Source: Sphingomonas sp. BT-65
GTDB lineage: Bacteria; Pseudomonadota; Alphaproteobacteria; Sphingomonadales; Sphingomonadaceae
DNA: 64,000 nucleotides
Direction: 5' to 3'
Assembly (NCBI RefSeq): GCF_026107375.2
Contig: NZ_JAPCIA010000001.1
Location: 744,001-808,000 of the forward strand
The stretch's first letter is position 1. Every line of letters begins with the position of its first letter. The notes below the pieces were generated by a model that saw only the letters and a list, made by a program, of their open reading frames with translations, was not told where the DNA came from and ran no database searches. Below, one piece after another: positions 8,628 through 18,221 of the stretch. Position numbers and translations under genes: made by a program.

Positions 8628-8694
8628 CTAACCTTTCTAACAGATTCCTTCGGAATCCTTCTAACGCCGAGCGCGCCCGGCTTGCTGTGGACAA
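8628..8694 (+). promoter_or_regulatory. Origin-associated TCTAAC repeats, inverted repeat and DnaA-box-like site
   Basis: TCTAAC occurs three times, around the inverted repeat GATTCC-TTC-GGAATC (8,643-8,657). TGTGGACAA at 8,686-8,694 differs by one base from the complement of the DnaA box TTATCCACA. The stretch is less GC-rich than its surroundings. It probably completes the origin and also contains the parA promoter. Confidence 0.5.
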
Positions 8695-8700
8695 GTCCCG

Positions 8701-9339
8701 GTGATCGTCGCGCTGCTCAACCAGAAAGGCGGGGTCGGCAAGACCACGCTCGCGCTCCATCTCGCCGGAGCCTGGGCGGCCGAAGGGCGGCCCGTGCTGC
8801 TGGTCGACGCCGATCCGCAGGCGTCGGCGCTCGACTGGTCCGACGCCCGCGCCCGCGAGGGGCTCGACCGCCGGTTCGGCGTCGTCGGCCTGCCGCGTGA
8901 AACGCTCCACCGCGAATTGCCCGCGCTCGCCCGCGGCGCGGCGCATATCCTGATCGACGGTCCGCCGCGCGTCACCGGCGTCGCGCGCGCGGCGCTGCTC
9001 GCCGCCGATCTGGTGCTGGTCCCCGTCCAGCCCTCGCCGCTCGACGGCTGGGCGTCGGCCGAAATGCTCCGGCTGATCGAGGAGGCGCGGCTGTTCCGGC
9101 CCGAGCTGGCCGCGCGCTTCGCGCTCAACCGCTGCGCGCCCCGCACCCATCTGCTGCGCGACACTGCCGCCGCGCTGGCCGCGGCCGATCCGCCGCGGCT
9201 CGACAGCCGGATCGGACAGCGCGTCGCGTTCGCCGAGGCGATGCGGACCGGCCGGCTCGCCGACGAGCTCGACCCCGCCGGCCCGGCCGCGGCGGAGATC
9301 GCCGCGCTCGCCGCCGAAGTCGAGGCGCTGGCGCCATGA
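8701..9339 (+). CDS. parA: ParA family partition ATPase
   Basis: 212-aa deviant Walker ATPase. The P-loop is QKGGVGKTT (about residues 8-16), Walker A' is [14 protein letters not shown] and the B region is ILIDGPPR. Start is a GTG at 8701. Its short length without an N-terminal HTH matches the small type Ib/orphan ParA proteins. It overlaps the following gene by four bases (ATGA), so it heads a tightly packed run to the transglycosylase gene. Role: partition or positioning of the element. Confidence 0.9.
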   Translation: MIVALLNQKGGVGKTTLALHLAGAWAAEGRPVLLVDADPQASALDWSDARAREGLDRRFGVVGLPRETLHRELPALARGAAHILIDGPPRVTGVARAALLAADLVLVPVQPSPLDGWASAEMLRLIEEARLFRPELAARFALNRCAPRTHLLRDTAAALAAADPPRLDSRIGQRVAFAEAMRTGRLADELDPAGPAAAEIAALAAEVEALAP

Positions 9340-9578
9340 CCGGCGCGCCCGCCGATCGCGGCTTCGCCGCGCGGCCGCGCGATTCCGACGCCTGGGTGCG
9401 CGCGCCGGAAGCGGCGCCGCGCACGCCGCGCGCCGACATCTACACCGCGCGGCTGACCCTGGATGTGACGCCGGCGCTGCGCGGGCGGATCAAGCTCGCC
9501 GCCTTCGCGCAGGGACAGACCGTCGCCGAAATGCTGCGCGCGTTGCTCGACCGCGAATTCCCGGAAGCCGCGCCATGA
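9336..9578 (+). CDS. Small partition-associated protein, probable ribbon-helix-helix
   Basis: 80 aa. The N-terminal 35 residues are basic and disordered-looking; the C-terminal part ([40 protein letters not shown]) reads like a ribbon-helix-helix DNA-binding fold, with a beta strand followed by two helices. Overlaps both neighbours by four bases. By position it is likely the DNA-binding partner of ParA, as in ParA/ParG or CopG-like systems. Confidence 0.75.
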   Translation: MTGAPADRGFAARPRDSDAWVRAPEAAPRTPRADIYTARLTLDVTPALRGRIKLAAFAQGQTVAEMLRALLDREFPEAAP

Positions 9579-10039
9579 CCCTGGCCCTGACCGCCGTGCA
9601 TCTGCTTCATCGACGCGAGCGCGCCGACCGCTGGCTGCGCTTCGGCGCGCCGGTCGCCGAACGGCGACGCGGCCGGCATTCGCTCGCCCTGTTCGCGCCA
9701 GGCCAATGCTTCGGCCTGGTCGATTGGGAAGCGAACGAATTCGGCACGATCCGCTGGCGCTTCGCAGTGCTCCGCGCCGCCTCGCCGGGCGCGCTCGTCG
9801 TCACGCTGCGCGGCATCCAGCCCGGCGCCGAACTGCTGATCGACGCTGCCGGCAAAGGCCCGGCCAAACGCGCGCTGGCGTTCGTCGACGCGATCGAGGC
9901 GGCCGGCGGCGACCCCGCCGCGCTCGACCCCGACCACTGGCGCGCGGCCGGCACCCGGCTTGCGGTGCGCGACGATCCGCGGCCGTTCGATCGGCTGGCG
10001 CAGGGCGCGGCCGCGGCGCGGCGGAGCCTCGCGCCATGA
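9575..10039 (+). CDS. DUF2840 domain-containing protein
   Basis: 154-aa protein with the DUF2840 pattern: [17 protein letters not shown], then [16 protein letters not shown]. This family occurs between parA and traF in alphaproteobacterial conjugative elements, the same order as here. Soluble, function unknown. Its stop overlaps the traF start (ATGA). Confidence 0.85.
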   Translation: MTLALTAVHLLHRRERADRWLRFGAPVAERRRGRHSLALFAPGQCFGLVDWEANEFGTIRWRFAVLRAASPGALVVTLRGIQPGAELLIDAAGKGPAKRALAFVDAIEAAGGDPAALDPDHWRAAGTRLAVRDDPRPFDRLAQGAAAARRSLAP

Positions 10040-10536
10040 CTCGCCGGAGCACTTTGGCGCTCGCTGCCGGCGGCCTCGCCCTGCTCGCCGCGGCGGCTGC
10101 GGGGAGCTTCCCGATCCGGCTCACCTACAATCCTTCCGCCAGCGCGCCGCGCGGCTGGTACGCGGCCGCGCCCGCAGATCGGCTGCGCGTCGGCGACCAG
10201 GTGCTCGCCTGGCCGCCGCCCGCGGCGGCGGCGCTGGCCGACCGCCGCGGGTATGTTCCCAGGACCGTCCCGCTGCTGAAGCGCGTCGCGGCGACCGCGG
10301 GCGCGCGCGTCTGCCGCGCCGGCATGTGGCTGAGCATCGACGGCCACACGGTCGCGCTGGCGCGTCCGCGCGACCGCGCCGGCCGGCCGCTGCCGCGCTG
10401 GTCGGGATGCCGCCGGCTCGCCGCCGACGAGCTGCTGCTCCTCGCCGCTGCGACGGACTCGTTCGACGGGCGCTATTTCGGCCCGGTCCGGCGGTCGCAG
10501 ATCATTGCACGCGTCCGGCCGCTCTGGACATGGTGA
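10036..10536 (+). CDS. traF: TraF-type S26 signal peptidase
   Basis: 166-aa membrane peptidase that processes the conjugative pilin (TrbC) in RP4-like systems. An N-terminal hydrophobic segment (about residues 7-25) anchors it in the inner membrane. The catalytic serine is in [11 protein letters not shown] and the likely general-base lysine in VPLLKRVAA. The C-terminal [15 protein letters not shown] is the conserved substrate-binding box. Overlaps both neighbouring genes. Confidence 0.9.
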   Translation: MTRRSTLALAAGGLALLAAAAAGSFPIRLTYNPSASAPRGWYAAAPADRLRVGDQVLAWPPPAAAALADRRGYVPRTVPLLKRVAATAGARVCRAGMWLSIDGHTVALARPRDRAGRPLPRWSGCRRLAADELLLLAAATDSFDGRYFGPVRRSQIIARVRPLWTW

Positions 10537-11147
10537 AGGCCGCGCTTCTGGCGCTGCTCCTTGCGGCGAGCGCGGCGCGGGCGCAGGCCCCTGCGGCCCC
10601 GGCCGGCGATCCCTGGGCCGCCTATGTCGCCGAGGCGTCGCAGCGCTTCGATATGCCCGAAGCGTGGATCCGCGAGGTGATGCGCGCCGAGAGCGGCGGG
10701 CGCACGCACCGCAATGGGCTGCCGATCGTCAGCCGCGCCGGCGCGATGGGGCTGATGCAGGTGATGCCCGCGACCTATGCGGAGATGGCGCGTCGGCACG
10801 GGCTCGGCCCCGATCCGTTCGCGCCGCGCGACAACATCCTCGCCGGCGCCGCCTATCTTCGGCTGATGTTCGACCGGTTCGGCAGTCCCGGCTTCCTCGC
10901 CGCCTACAACGCCGGGCCCGGCCGCTACGCCGACTATCTCGCCGGGCGCCGCAGGCTGCCGCTCGAAACGCGAACCTATCTCGCCACGGTATCGGCGCGG
11001 CTGGCGATCGGCGCATCGGCCGCCGCTGCGCCGCCAGCCGCGCCCGCGCCCCAGACGCTGTTCGCGACCGCGCGGGCGCCCGACGATCGCCTGTTCTTTC
11101 CGTTGCGCGCGCAGCGGCGGGATCGGGGCCAGGACGTGCAGCAATGA
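10530..11147 (+). CDS. Lytic transglycosylase, VirB1-like
   Basis: 205-aa secreted SLT-domain protein. A signal peptide (about residues 1-18, ending ASAARAQA) is followed by the goose-lysozyme-like core: catalytic Glu in VMRAESGG, the [10 protein letters not shown] motif and [28 protein letters not shown]. It locally opens peptidoglycan for the secretion channel. The C-terminal 50 residues are alanine- and arginine-rich linker. Start at 10,530 overlaps the traF end by seven bases. Confidence 0.9.
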   Translation: MVKAALLALLLAASAARAQAPAAPAGDPWAAYVAEASQRFDMPEAWIREVMRAESGGRTHRNGLPIVSRAGAMGLMQVMPATYAEMARRHGLGPDPFAPRDNILAGAAYLRLMFDRFGSPGFLAAYNAGPGRYADYLAGRRRLPLETRTYLATVSARLAIGASAAAAPPAAPAPQTLFATARAPDDRLFFPLRAQRRDRGQDVQQ

Positions 11148-11326
11148 AGGTTGCGGAGCTGGGCAAGATAGAAGGCCACGGCACGCGCCGGCGCGTTTGC
11201 GGCGGTCTGCACATCGGTTGGCGCGGCACGCGCCGAGGAACGCGCGGTGCCGCCGATCGCCGTTTTGGCTGCTGTTCTCCCACGTCCCGCGTGCCGTGCG
11301 CGCCGGGCTGCGCCGGGGCATGACCG
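11148..11326 (+). other. Gap before the relaxase gene, candidate oriT location
   Basis: Origins of transfer often lie just upstream of the relaxase gene, so this 179-bp gap is a candidate. I can see short GC-rich inverted repeats (GGCACGCGCC and similar) but no nick-site motif I can name. A reading frame from 11,144 is arginine/cysteine-rich and probably not a gene. Confidence 0.25.
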
Positions 11327-13234
11327 ATGGCCGGCGCTGACGACGACTTCCGGCTTCGGCCGCGTCCGCCGAGGCGGCCTCGCCGGGGACCGTCGGCGAA
11401 GTTCGTCACCCGCGTGCTGCGCGCCGCGGGCAAGGCCGGACCGCTTCGCCCGCCGCAGCGCCGCCGCGCGTCCGCGGCGCGGCTCGCGCGCGGCGCGATC
11501 GCCGCGCGGCTGGTCGGATCGCAGCTCGGCCGGCAGGCGCGGCGCGTGGTGATCAAGACCCGGTTGATGGTGCTGGCCGACGCCGGCGCGCGCTCGACGA
11601 TCACCCATCTCGCCTATCTCGAGCGCGACGCGGTCGGACCCAATGGCGAGCGCGGCCATGCCTATGGCCGCGACGCCGAGCAGATCGACACGGGCGATTT
11701 CGAGGCGCGCGGCCGCGGCGACCGCCATCAGTTCCGCATCATCGTCGCGCCGGAGGACGGCGCGGCGCTTGGCGATCTCAAAGCCTTTACCCGCGGGCTG
11801 ATGGCGCGGATGGAAGCGGACCTCGGCACGCGGCTCGATTGGGTCGCGGTCGATCATCACGAAACCGCCAATCCCCATAGCCATGTCGTGCTGCGCGGCG
11901 TCGACCAAGCCGGCGCCGACCTAGTCATCGCCCGCGACTATATCGCACACGGCATGCGCATGCGCGCCTCCGGGCTCGCCACCGAATGGCTCGGGCCGCG
12001 CACCGAACGCGAGATCGCCCAGGCGCTCGATCGCGACGCGGTCGCCGATCGCTGGACCGGACTCGACCGCGCACTCGTCCGCGCGGCGGGCTCGGAACGC
12101 GAGGTGACGCCGTCCGGGCCGCTGCGAAGCGCTCAGGGGCGCCGGCTGCACCACCTCGAAACGCTGGGCCTCGCCGAGCCGGTGGGACGCGGCCGCTGGC
12201 GGCTCGCGGCGCAGCTCGAACCGACGCTGCGCGCGCTCGGGGAGCGCGGCGACATTGTCCGCACGATGCAGCGGGCGTTCGGCGCCGGCCAGCGCGCCTT
12301 GGTCCTGCCCGGCGAGGACGAGGCGCAAGGCGCGGTGACCGGCTGCATCGCCGCCAAGGGCCTTGCCGACGAGCTCGGCGATCAGGGCTATCTGGTGATC
12401 GACGGCGTCGACGGCCGCGCCCACTACGCGCGGCTGCCCCGCGGCAGCGACCTCGCCGCCTGGCCTGTCGGCGGCATCGTCGAGCTGCACCGTGCCGGCG
12501 CGGCCGATCGGACGATCGCCGCCGTCGCTGAGGACGGGATCTACTCGGTCGCGCGGCATCGCGCGCGCGCCGCGAGCGAGCGCAATCCCGACGGCTTCGT
12601 TGCCGCGCACGTCCGGCGGCTTGAGGCGCTGCGGCGCGCGGGCCTGGCCGAACGGCTCGACGGCGATCGCTGGCGGGTGCCGCCGGACTTCGTCGCGCGC
12701 GGCGCGGCGCACGACCGCACGCAGGACGTGGCGCCGCGGCTGCGGTCGACCTTGCCGCTCGACGCGCAGGTCCGCGCGATCGGCGCCACCTGGCTCGACC
12801 AGACCCTGGTCGAGGGCCGCGACCGGCTTGCGCTTGGCGGGTTCGGCGCCGAAGTGCGCGACGCGCTCGGCCGGCGCGAAGCCGTGCTCGAGCGCGAAGG
12901 CTTGGCTCGGCGCGCGAACGGACGGTTGATCCTCGCGCGCGACCTGCTCGCGCAGCTGCGCGTCCGCGACCTCGACGCCGCGGCGCGGACGATCGCCGCC
13001 GACACCGGGCTGGCGTATCGCGGCGCTGCGCATGGCGCCGTCGCCGGTACCTATGTCGGTGCGGTCGACCGTCCGAGCGGCCGCTTCGCCATGCTCGACG
13101 ACGGTGCCGGCGGGTTCGCGCTCGTGCCTTGGCGGCCGGTGATCGAACAGCGGCTCGGTCAGTGGATTTCGGGCGTCGCGCGCGGGTCGGAGATCAGCTG
13201 GAACCTCGGCCGCACGCGCGGCATCGGGCCGTGA
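11327..13234 (+). CDS. Relaxase/mobilization nuclease with DUF3363 domain
   Basis: 635-aa conjugative relaxase of the VirD2-like group. The metal-binding histidine triad is HETANPHSHVVLRG, with His178, His184 and His186. The candidate strand-transfer tyrosine is Tyr97 in THLAYLER, a position where related proteins have HLRY. DUF3363 occupies about residues 260-630. It nicks oriT and pilots the transferred strand through the Trb channel. In related elements the coupling protein gene follows directly; here a 7.5-kb FecI/FecR/receptor block separates them. Confidence 0.9.
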   Translation: MAGADDDFRLRPRPPRRPRRGPSAKFVTRVLRAAGKAGPLRPPQRRRASAARLARGAIAARLVGSQLGRQARRVVIKTRLMVLADAGARSTITHLAYLERDAVGPNGERGHAYGRDAEQIDTGDFEARGRGDRHQFRIIVAPEDGAALGDLKAFTRGLMARMEADLGTRLDWVAVDHHETANPHSHVVLRGVDQAGADLVIARDYIAHGMRMRASGLATEWLGPRTEREIAQALDRDAVADRWTGLDRALVRAAGSEREVTPSGPLRSAQGRRLHHLETLGLAEPVGRGRWRLAAQLEPTLRALGERGDIVRTMQRAFGAGQRALVLPGEDEAQGAVTGCIAAKGLADELGDQGYLVIDGVDGRAHYARLPRGSDLAAWPVGGIVELHRAGAADRTIAAVAEDGIYSVARHRARAASERNPDGFVAAHVRRLEALRRAGLAERLDGDRWRVPPDFVARGAAHDRTQDVAPRLRSTLPLDAQVRAIGATWLDQTLVEGRDRLALGGFGAEVRDALGRREAVLEREGLARRANGRLILARDLLAQLRVRDLDAAARTIAADTGLAYRGAAHGAVAGTYVGAVDRPSGRFAMLDDGAGGFALVPWRPVIEQRLGQWISGVARGSEISWNLGRTRGIGP

Positions 13235-13286
13235 ATCCCCGAAACGGCGATCGCCGTGGCCAGATCCGAACCATTTTGGCAGAGTC

Positions 13287-13318
13287 GCTGTCCCGGCGTT
13301 CGCCTGCTGCGTCTTATG
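13287..13318 (+). promoter_or_regulatory. ECF-type promoter motif upstream of the sigma factor
   Basis: GCTGTCCC, a 14-base spacer, then GCGTCTTAT. The same two boxes with the same spacer occur at 14,937 before the TonB receptor gene. It is 39 bp upstream of the GTG chosen as sigma-factor start. Reading it as an autoregulated ECF promoter is inference from this repetition. Confidence 0.6.
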
Positions 13319-13356
13319 CGATATCATCATCCCGCCGATTGGAAGGCGTCGGACCG

Positions 13357-13866
13357 GTGCAGACGGAGCAGGTCAGTGATCAGGTGCAGTTCAACCGCCG
13401 CTGGCGGCCCGCGCTCATGTCGTTTTTCCTGCGCCGCGTCCGCGATCATGCGGAGGCCGAGGACCTGACCCAGGAAGTGTTCGCGCGCCTCCTCGGCAGC
13501 AGCGAAACCATCACCACGTCGCCCGACGCCTATGTGTTCCAGGTGGCGGCGAACCTGCTCACCGACCGCGCGCGGCGGGCGCGGGTGCGAGCCGACTATC
13601 GCGAGAGCCTCGGCCAGGTCGACGACCTGGGGGTCGAGCCGCTCGACCCGCATCGCATCGCGGTTGGCCGCGCCGCCATGGAGAGCTTCACTCGGAGCCT
13701 CGACGAGCTGCCTGAGCGGACCCGCATCATCTTCGTCCTCTACCGCATCGAGCAGATGGGCCAGGGCGAGATCGCCGACGCGCTGGGCATCACCAGCAGC
13801 GCGGTCAAGAAGCATGTCGCCAAGGCGATGGCGTTCTTCATGGCTCGGCTGAGGGACGCGCCATGA
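13357..13866 (+). CDS. FecI-like ECF sigma factor
   Basis: 169-aa sigma-70 family factor. Region 2 includes FLRRVRDHAEAEDLTQEVFARLL and VFQVAANLLTDRARR; region 4 is LDELPERTRIIFVLYRIEQMGQGEIADALGITSSAVKKHVAKAM. The start is set at GTG 13,357 behind GGAAGG and after the ECF-type promoter motif; the longer open frame would run back into the relaxase gene. It overlaps fecR by four bases. By family precedent it activates the downstream receptor when a ligand signal arrives through FecR. Confidence 0.85.
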   Translation: MQTEQVSDQVQFNRRWRPALMSFFLRRVRDHAEAEDLTQEVFARLLGSSETITTSPDAYVFQVAANLLTDRARRARVRADYRESLGQVDDLGVEPLDPHRIAVGRAAMESFTRSLDELPERTRIIFVLYRIEQMGQGEIADALGITSSAVKKHVAKAMAFFMARLRDAP

Positions 13867-14912
13867 GCCGCGTCGACCCCCAGGACATGCCCGAGGGGCG
13901 CGACGAGGAGGCCGCGATCTGGTGCATGCGGCTCGCCGAGGATCGGCTGTCGCCCCACGAGCAGCGCGAGTTCGACGCTTGGCTCGCGGTGCCCGGCAAT
14001 GCCGAGGCGTTCGACGACGCAGTGCTGGTCTGGCAGACGGCGGAAGCAGCCGCGCATCGCCCCGAGGTGATCCACGCGCGCACCGAAGCGCTCGACGCCT
14101 TTCGCGACGGCAATAGCCGCCGTTGGGTGCGCCGCGCCTCGCGACGCTGGTATTGGCCGGTCGGCACCGTCGCGGCGATCCTGCTGGTGGCGCTAACCAG
14201 CCTCATGCTGCTTCACGACCCGGTCCAGGTCTTCGAGACCGGCATCGGCGAGCGGCGCATCGCGATGCTTCAGGACGGTTCGCGCCTGTCGCTAGATGCC
14301 GCCACCAAGGTCGATGTCCACTTGGCGAGCAACCGCCGCGAGCTCACGCTGCTTAGCGGGCGCGCGAAGTTCGATGTCGCCAGGGATCCACTCCGCCCGT
14401 TCAGCGTGCTCGCCGGCGATAAGCTGATCGTCGCCACCGGCACCTCGTTCAGCGTCGAGATCCTCCGCGGCCAGGTCCGCGTGCTGCTCTACGAGGGGCA
14501 TGTCGACGTGCTCGACCAGCCTTCAGGCGGTGCCGCGCCCCGGCAACTTGAGCTCAAGCGTGCTGGCGGCGCGCCGCCGCTTCCGGCCGCCCAGGCGCTG
14601 ACGCCCGGCCGTGAGCTGGTCACGCCGATCAGCGCCGGGACCGCGACGATCGCGCTGGCCGATCTGCCGCGCAGCCTCTCTTGGGAGGGAGGCCAGCTGA
14701 GCTTCGACGGCGAGGCCCTGCCCGCCGCAGTCGAGCGTATGAACCGCTACGCGGCGAAGAAGCTCGTTGTGGGAGATTCCTATGTCGCGTCGCTCAAGGT
14801 CGACGGCGTCTACACCGCCGGCGACACCGACGCCTTTGTCGAAGGCATGTCAGCGCTTTACGGCGTCAAGGCGGTTCCCGGGGCCGACAGCGTGACGCTG
14901 AAACGCGACTGA
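13863..14912 (+). CDS. FecR family anti-sigma/signal transducer
   Basis: 349-aa inner-membrane protein. The cytoplasmic N-terminus (about residues 1-85) has the DUF4880-type WCMRLAEDRLSPHEQREFDAWLA motif that binds the sigma factor. One membrane helix follows (about 97-115, VGTVAAILLVALTSLMLL). The periplasmic FecR domain has the conserved GERRIAMLQDGSRLSLDAATKV and a C-terminal secretin/STN-like part. It relays receptor occupancy to the overlapping sigma factor gene product. Confidence 0.9.
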   Translation: MSRVDPQDMPEGRDEEAAIWCMRLAEDRLSPHEQREFDAWLAVPGNAEAFDDAVLVWQTAEAAAHRPEVIHARTEALDAFRDGNSRRWVRRASRRWYWPVGTVAAILLVALTSLMLLHDPVQVFETGIGERRIAMLQDGSRLSLDAATKVDVHLASNRRELTLLSGRAKFDVARDPLRPFSVLAGDKLIVATGTSFSVEILRGQVRVLLYEGHVDVLDQPSGGAAPRQLELKRAGGAPPLPAAQALTPGRELVTPISAGTATIALADLPRSLSWEGGQLSFDGEALPAAVERMNRYAAKKLVVGDSYVASLKVDGVYTAGDTDAFVEGMSALYGVKAVPGADSVTLKRD

Positions 14913-14936
14913 TCGTTAACAAATTCAGCGGGCGGC

Positions 14937-14968
14937 GCTGTCCCTGCCCGTGCGTGGCGCGTCCTACC
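14937..14968 (+). promoter_or_regulatory. ECF-type promoter motif upstream of the TonB receptor
   Basis: GCTGTCCC, 14-base spacer, GCGTCCTAC, matching the motif at 13,287. It lies 52 bp upstream of the receptor start and just after the fecR stop, so it would let the sigma factor drive the receptor and peptidase. Confidence 0.6.
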
Positions 14969-15019
14969 CTCCGCATTTCGCCGAACGCGCGGCGGACGCT
15001 AAACGGGGGGTACGAAACG

Positions 15020-18000
15020 ATGGCGATGGGGAATTCGAAGCAGTTGCTCAGGAGTGGCATCGCCGCGACCGCGACGCTGATGTTCGCGCAGGCGGTGCCC
15101 GCCTATGCGCAGGAGCAGACCTACAGCTTCGACATTCCTGCTCAGGACATGGGGCCGGCGCTGCGCGCGTTCGCGCGCGCGTCGCGCCAGCAGGTCGCTT
15201 TCGACGACAAGGCCGTGCGTGGCAGGCGTAGCACCGCCATCAAGGGCCAGATGTCCGCGCGGCAAGCCCTCGAGCGCCTGATCGGTGGCTCGGGACTGAC
15301 GGTCGAGCGCGGCACCTCGGGCTTGTTCATTGTCCGGCCTTCAGCCGCAGGGGCGCAAGCTGACACTGTGGCGTCTTTGGGGGATGGCGCAGTTTCCAAT
15401 GTGGACGATTCGGATCGGTCGGCCGGCGCCACGCCTGATATTCTTGTCGTGGGGCGACGGACGATCAACGCCGACATCAAGCGCACGGAGGATGACGCAC
15501 AGCCCTATGTCGTGTTCAGCGGCGATGATGTCAGGCGCTCTCAGGCAACAAACCTGGAAGACTTTCTGAAGACCCGTCTTCCCATGAATTCTCTCGACAT
15601 GTCGTTCAGTCAGGCTGCGGCAAATGGCAATCGCAGCACGATCAACCTGCGCGGCCTCGGAGCCAATCAGACCCTGATTCTCGTGGACGGCCGCAGGTTT
15701 CCGGGCGCGGTCCAAAATGCGTCCGTTCGCCAGCCGGACATCAACGGCCTGCCGCTTTCGGCGATCGAAAGGATCGAGGTTCTGCCTGCGACGGCTTCGG
15801 GCATTTATGGTGGAGGGGCCACCGGCGGCGTCGTAAATATCATCACGCGGAAGGATTATACAGGGCTCGAAGGAAATTTGACCTTCGGGCTCACCGATCG
15901 CGGCGACAGCGGAACCTACCGGATCGATGCCAGCGCCGGCATTGCCCTCGAAGGCGGTCGCACCCGAATCTTGGTCGCCGCCAGCCATGAGCGATCTGAG
16001 CCTCTGTACACCGGGGACCGGGATTTCGTGGAGCGCGCCCGCGCGCTGCAGTTCGCGAACAATCCCAATGCGTTCTATAACCTTACATCGCCGCCATCCG
16101 GCTATACCACCAACATCTGTTCGGCCGCTTCGCCAACCGCGACAACCTGCAGCAATGCACCACTTGTTCTGGACAGTGGAGCATCGCTGGGATCGAACCG
16201 CACCTTTGTCCCGATCGGATATGCGGGTTCTGATGGTGGCGCCGCGCTGGTCGGCAATGCCGGCCAATACAGCCTCGGCATTCCCAACGATGTCAGTGCC
16301 GCCCGACGCGCCCTGTTCTCGGGGATGACGACCAACTCGGTGTCCGTCAATGTGAACCGGAAGTTCAATGAAAAGCTCGATGTCTTCGCCGACTTCACAT
16401 GGCTGGACAATGGCGCTGACGGTCTGACCGGATTCCCGACAAGCATCGTGACTATTCCCGGGTCGGCACCAACCAATCCGTTCCAGAACGCGATCCTGGT
16501 GCGGTATCCGGTGACCGGTCCTGGATTCCCGTTCATCAATGACTCGACTACCGTCCGAGCGACGGGTGGGCTGATTCTGCGGCTACCGAGCAACTGGTCC
16601 GCAGCCGCAGACTTCACCTGGGGTTTCGGCGAACTAAAGCGGCGCGCAACGGAACAGTTCCTCGGCGATCCCGATGGGAGCGGCCCGGGCATCTCGCTGC
16701 TCACGGCACTTCAGAATGGCACATTGAATCCCATCAAGGACCTCAATGCATTTCCCCTCGATTTTGGCCCGTACTTGCTTCCTACGCCAACGCTCCAGAG
16801 CACAAACAAGACGATTTTCCGGAATGCCAGCTTCCGGCTGTCGGGACCAATCGCTACACTTCCGGCCGGAAAGGCTACGGTCACGGGTCTGCTGGAGTGG
16901 AGAGAGGATGAGGCGGAAGACATTTTCACAACTTCCGTGAACGCAAGCGCTGCGCGCAATACCATGTTCTTTCCTGCACGGCGGCAGTCCGTTCTGGCTT
17001 CCTATGCGGAAGTCCGTGTTCCTCTGTTTTCCGAAGCGAACTCCATCTCGTTGATCAACGAACTCGAGCTTCAAGGCTCTGTCCGTTATGAGCGCTACCG
17101 CACAGTGGCACCGAGCCCGACCTCCGCCACCGTGCCGTCACCCGAAGGTCCCCTCCCAGACTTGACCTACAGCACCAACAGAGTGTCGGCGACAAGCTAC
17201 ACAGCCGCCGTCAAATACTCTCCCTTCAAGGGGCTGTCGCTTCGCGGGAGTTATAACACCGGCTTCCTGCCACCATCGATAACGCAGATTGTGCCGAATA
17301 TCGTGACCGGTTTCTCGCTGGCCCTAGTCGATCCCAAACGTGGGAATGGGACCTCCACTTTCGCCTTCACGCAAATCACGAGCGGAAATCCTGATCTTTC
17401 GCCTGAACGCTCGGAGAGCTGGTCGATCGGTGCGGTGCTTTCGCCTCCTTCGGTTCGTGGCCTCCGTTTGTCGGTGGACTACACCAATATTCGGAAGACC
17501 GATGAATTGTTCAGCCCAGATTTTCAGACGATCCTGAACCTCGAAGATGCGCTGGCCGGCCGTGTAATACGAAAGCCCCTGACGCCTGACGACATCGCTC
17601 GCGGCTACACCGGCGGCGTTGTTGAAAGCATCGACCGGAGCCTGCTCAACGTGACCGGCAGCAAGGTCGAGGCGGTCGACATCCAGGCGGACTATGAGTT
17701 CGACCTCGGAAAGGCCGGGGCGGTTCAACTCTACGCTGTGGCGACATGGCAGCCGACCTTCGAGCGGCAGACGCTTCCGACATTGCCGTTCGTCAGCTCG
17801 GTGGGCTTCAGCGGCGGTATCCTCGAATGGAGAGGAAACGTCGGCCTTGACTGGACGATCGGCGGAACCACTTTGAGTTGGAACGCGCAATATTATGATT
17901 CCTATTCGATCTGTGTAGCCACTGATCTTGCGAACCCCTGCTCCCAGAAAACGCTGAACCAGGGATCGGCAACAGTTCCCTCCCAGATGTACCATGACCT

Positions 18001-18196
18001 CTCATTTCGGCACCGCTTCTCGGGCAGCGAGCTAGGAGGAAGCATCTTGGAGAATGTGGAGGTGCTCTTCAGCGTCCTTAACGTATTCGACAAGCGCCCC
18101 CCGATCTTGGCGACCATAGCTGCAGCGGACGGCTACAGCACATACGGCGACCCACGCATGCGCCGCTTCCGCCTGAGCCTGCGCAAGGCCTTCTAG
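15020..18196 (+). CDS. TonB-dependent receptor with STN signalling domain
   Basis: 1058-aa outer-membrane transporter. A signal peptide (about residues 1-32, ending PAYAQE) precedes an STN domain (about 35-105, FDIPAQDMGPALRAFARASRQQVAFD) that contacts FecR. The plug follows with NLRGLGANQTLILVDGRR and SAIERIEVLPATASGIYGGGATGGVVNIIT. The barrel includes GNPDLSPERSESWSIG and ends in the outer-membrane signature phenylalanine (RRFRLSLRKAF). ATG at 15,020 is chosen because earlier in-frame starts fall inside fecR. Codon and base composition looks less GC-biased than the conjugation genes. Substrate unknown; the adjacent secreted peptidase suggests a peptide. Confidence 0.9.
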   Translation: MAMGNSKQLLRSGIAATATLMFAQAVPAYAQEQTYSFDIPAQDMGPALRAFARASRQQVAFDDKAVRGRRSTAIKGQMSARQALERLIGGSGLTVERGTSGLFIVRPSAAGAQADTVASLGDGAVSNVDDSDRSAGATPDILVVGRRTINADIKRTEDDAQPYVVFSGDDVRRSQATNLEDFLKTRLPMNSLDMSFSQAAANGNRSTINLRGLGANQTLILVDGRRFPGAVQNASVRQPDINGLPLSAIERIEVLPATASGIYGGGATGGVVNIITRKDYTGLEGNLTFGLTDRGDSGTYRIDASAGIALEGGRTRILVAASHERSEPLYTGDRDFVERARALQFANNPNAFYNLTSPPSGYTTNICSAASPTATTCSNAPLVLDSGASLGSNRTFVPIGYAGSDGGAALVGNAGQYSLGIPNDVSAARRALFSGMTTNSVSVNVNRKFNEKLDVFADFTWLDNGADGLTGFPTSIVTIPGSAPTNPFQNAILVRYPVTGPGFPFINDSTTVRATGGLILRLPSNWSAAADFTWGFGELKRRATEQFLGDPDGSGPGISLLTALQNGTLNPIKDLNAFPLDFGPYLLPTPTLQSTNKTIFRNASFRLSGPIATLPAGKATVTGLLEWREDEAEDIFTTSVNASAARNTMFFPARRQSVLASYAEVRVPLFSEANSISLINELELQGSVRYERYRTVAPSPTSATVPSPEGPLPDLTYSTNRVSATSYTAAVKYSPFKGLSLRGSYNTGFLPPSITQIVPNIVTGFSLALVDPKRGNGTSTFAFTQITSGNPDLSPERSESWSIGAVLSPPSVRGLRLSVDYTNIRKTDELFSPDFQTILNLEDALAGRVIRKPLTPDDIARGYTGGVVESIDRSLLNVTGSKVEAVDIQADYEFDLGKAGAVQLYAVATWQPTFERQTLPTLPFVSSVGFSGGILEWRGNVGLDWTIGGTTLSWNAQYYDSYSICVATDLANPCSQKTLNQGSATVPSQMYHDLSFRHRFSGSELGGSILENVEVLFSVLNVFDKRPPILATIAAADGYSTYGDPRMRRFRLSLRKAF

Positions 18197-18221
18197 GTTC
18201 CAGTCAACTGGATGATTTCTT

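Noticed and set aside
11144..11323. Small gene before the relaxase
   Set aside because: Arg/Cys-rich composition with no recognisable motif; more likely non-coding.
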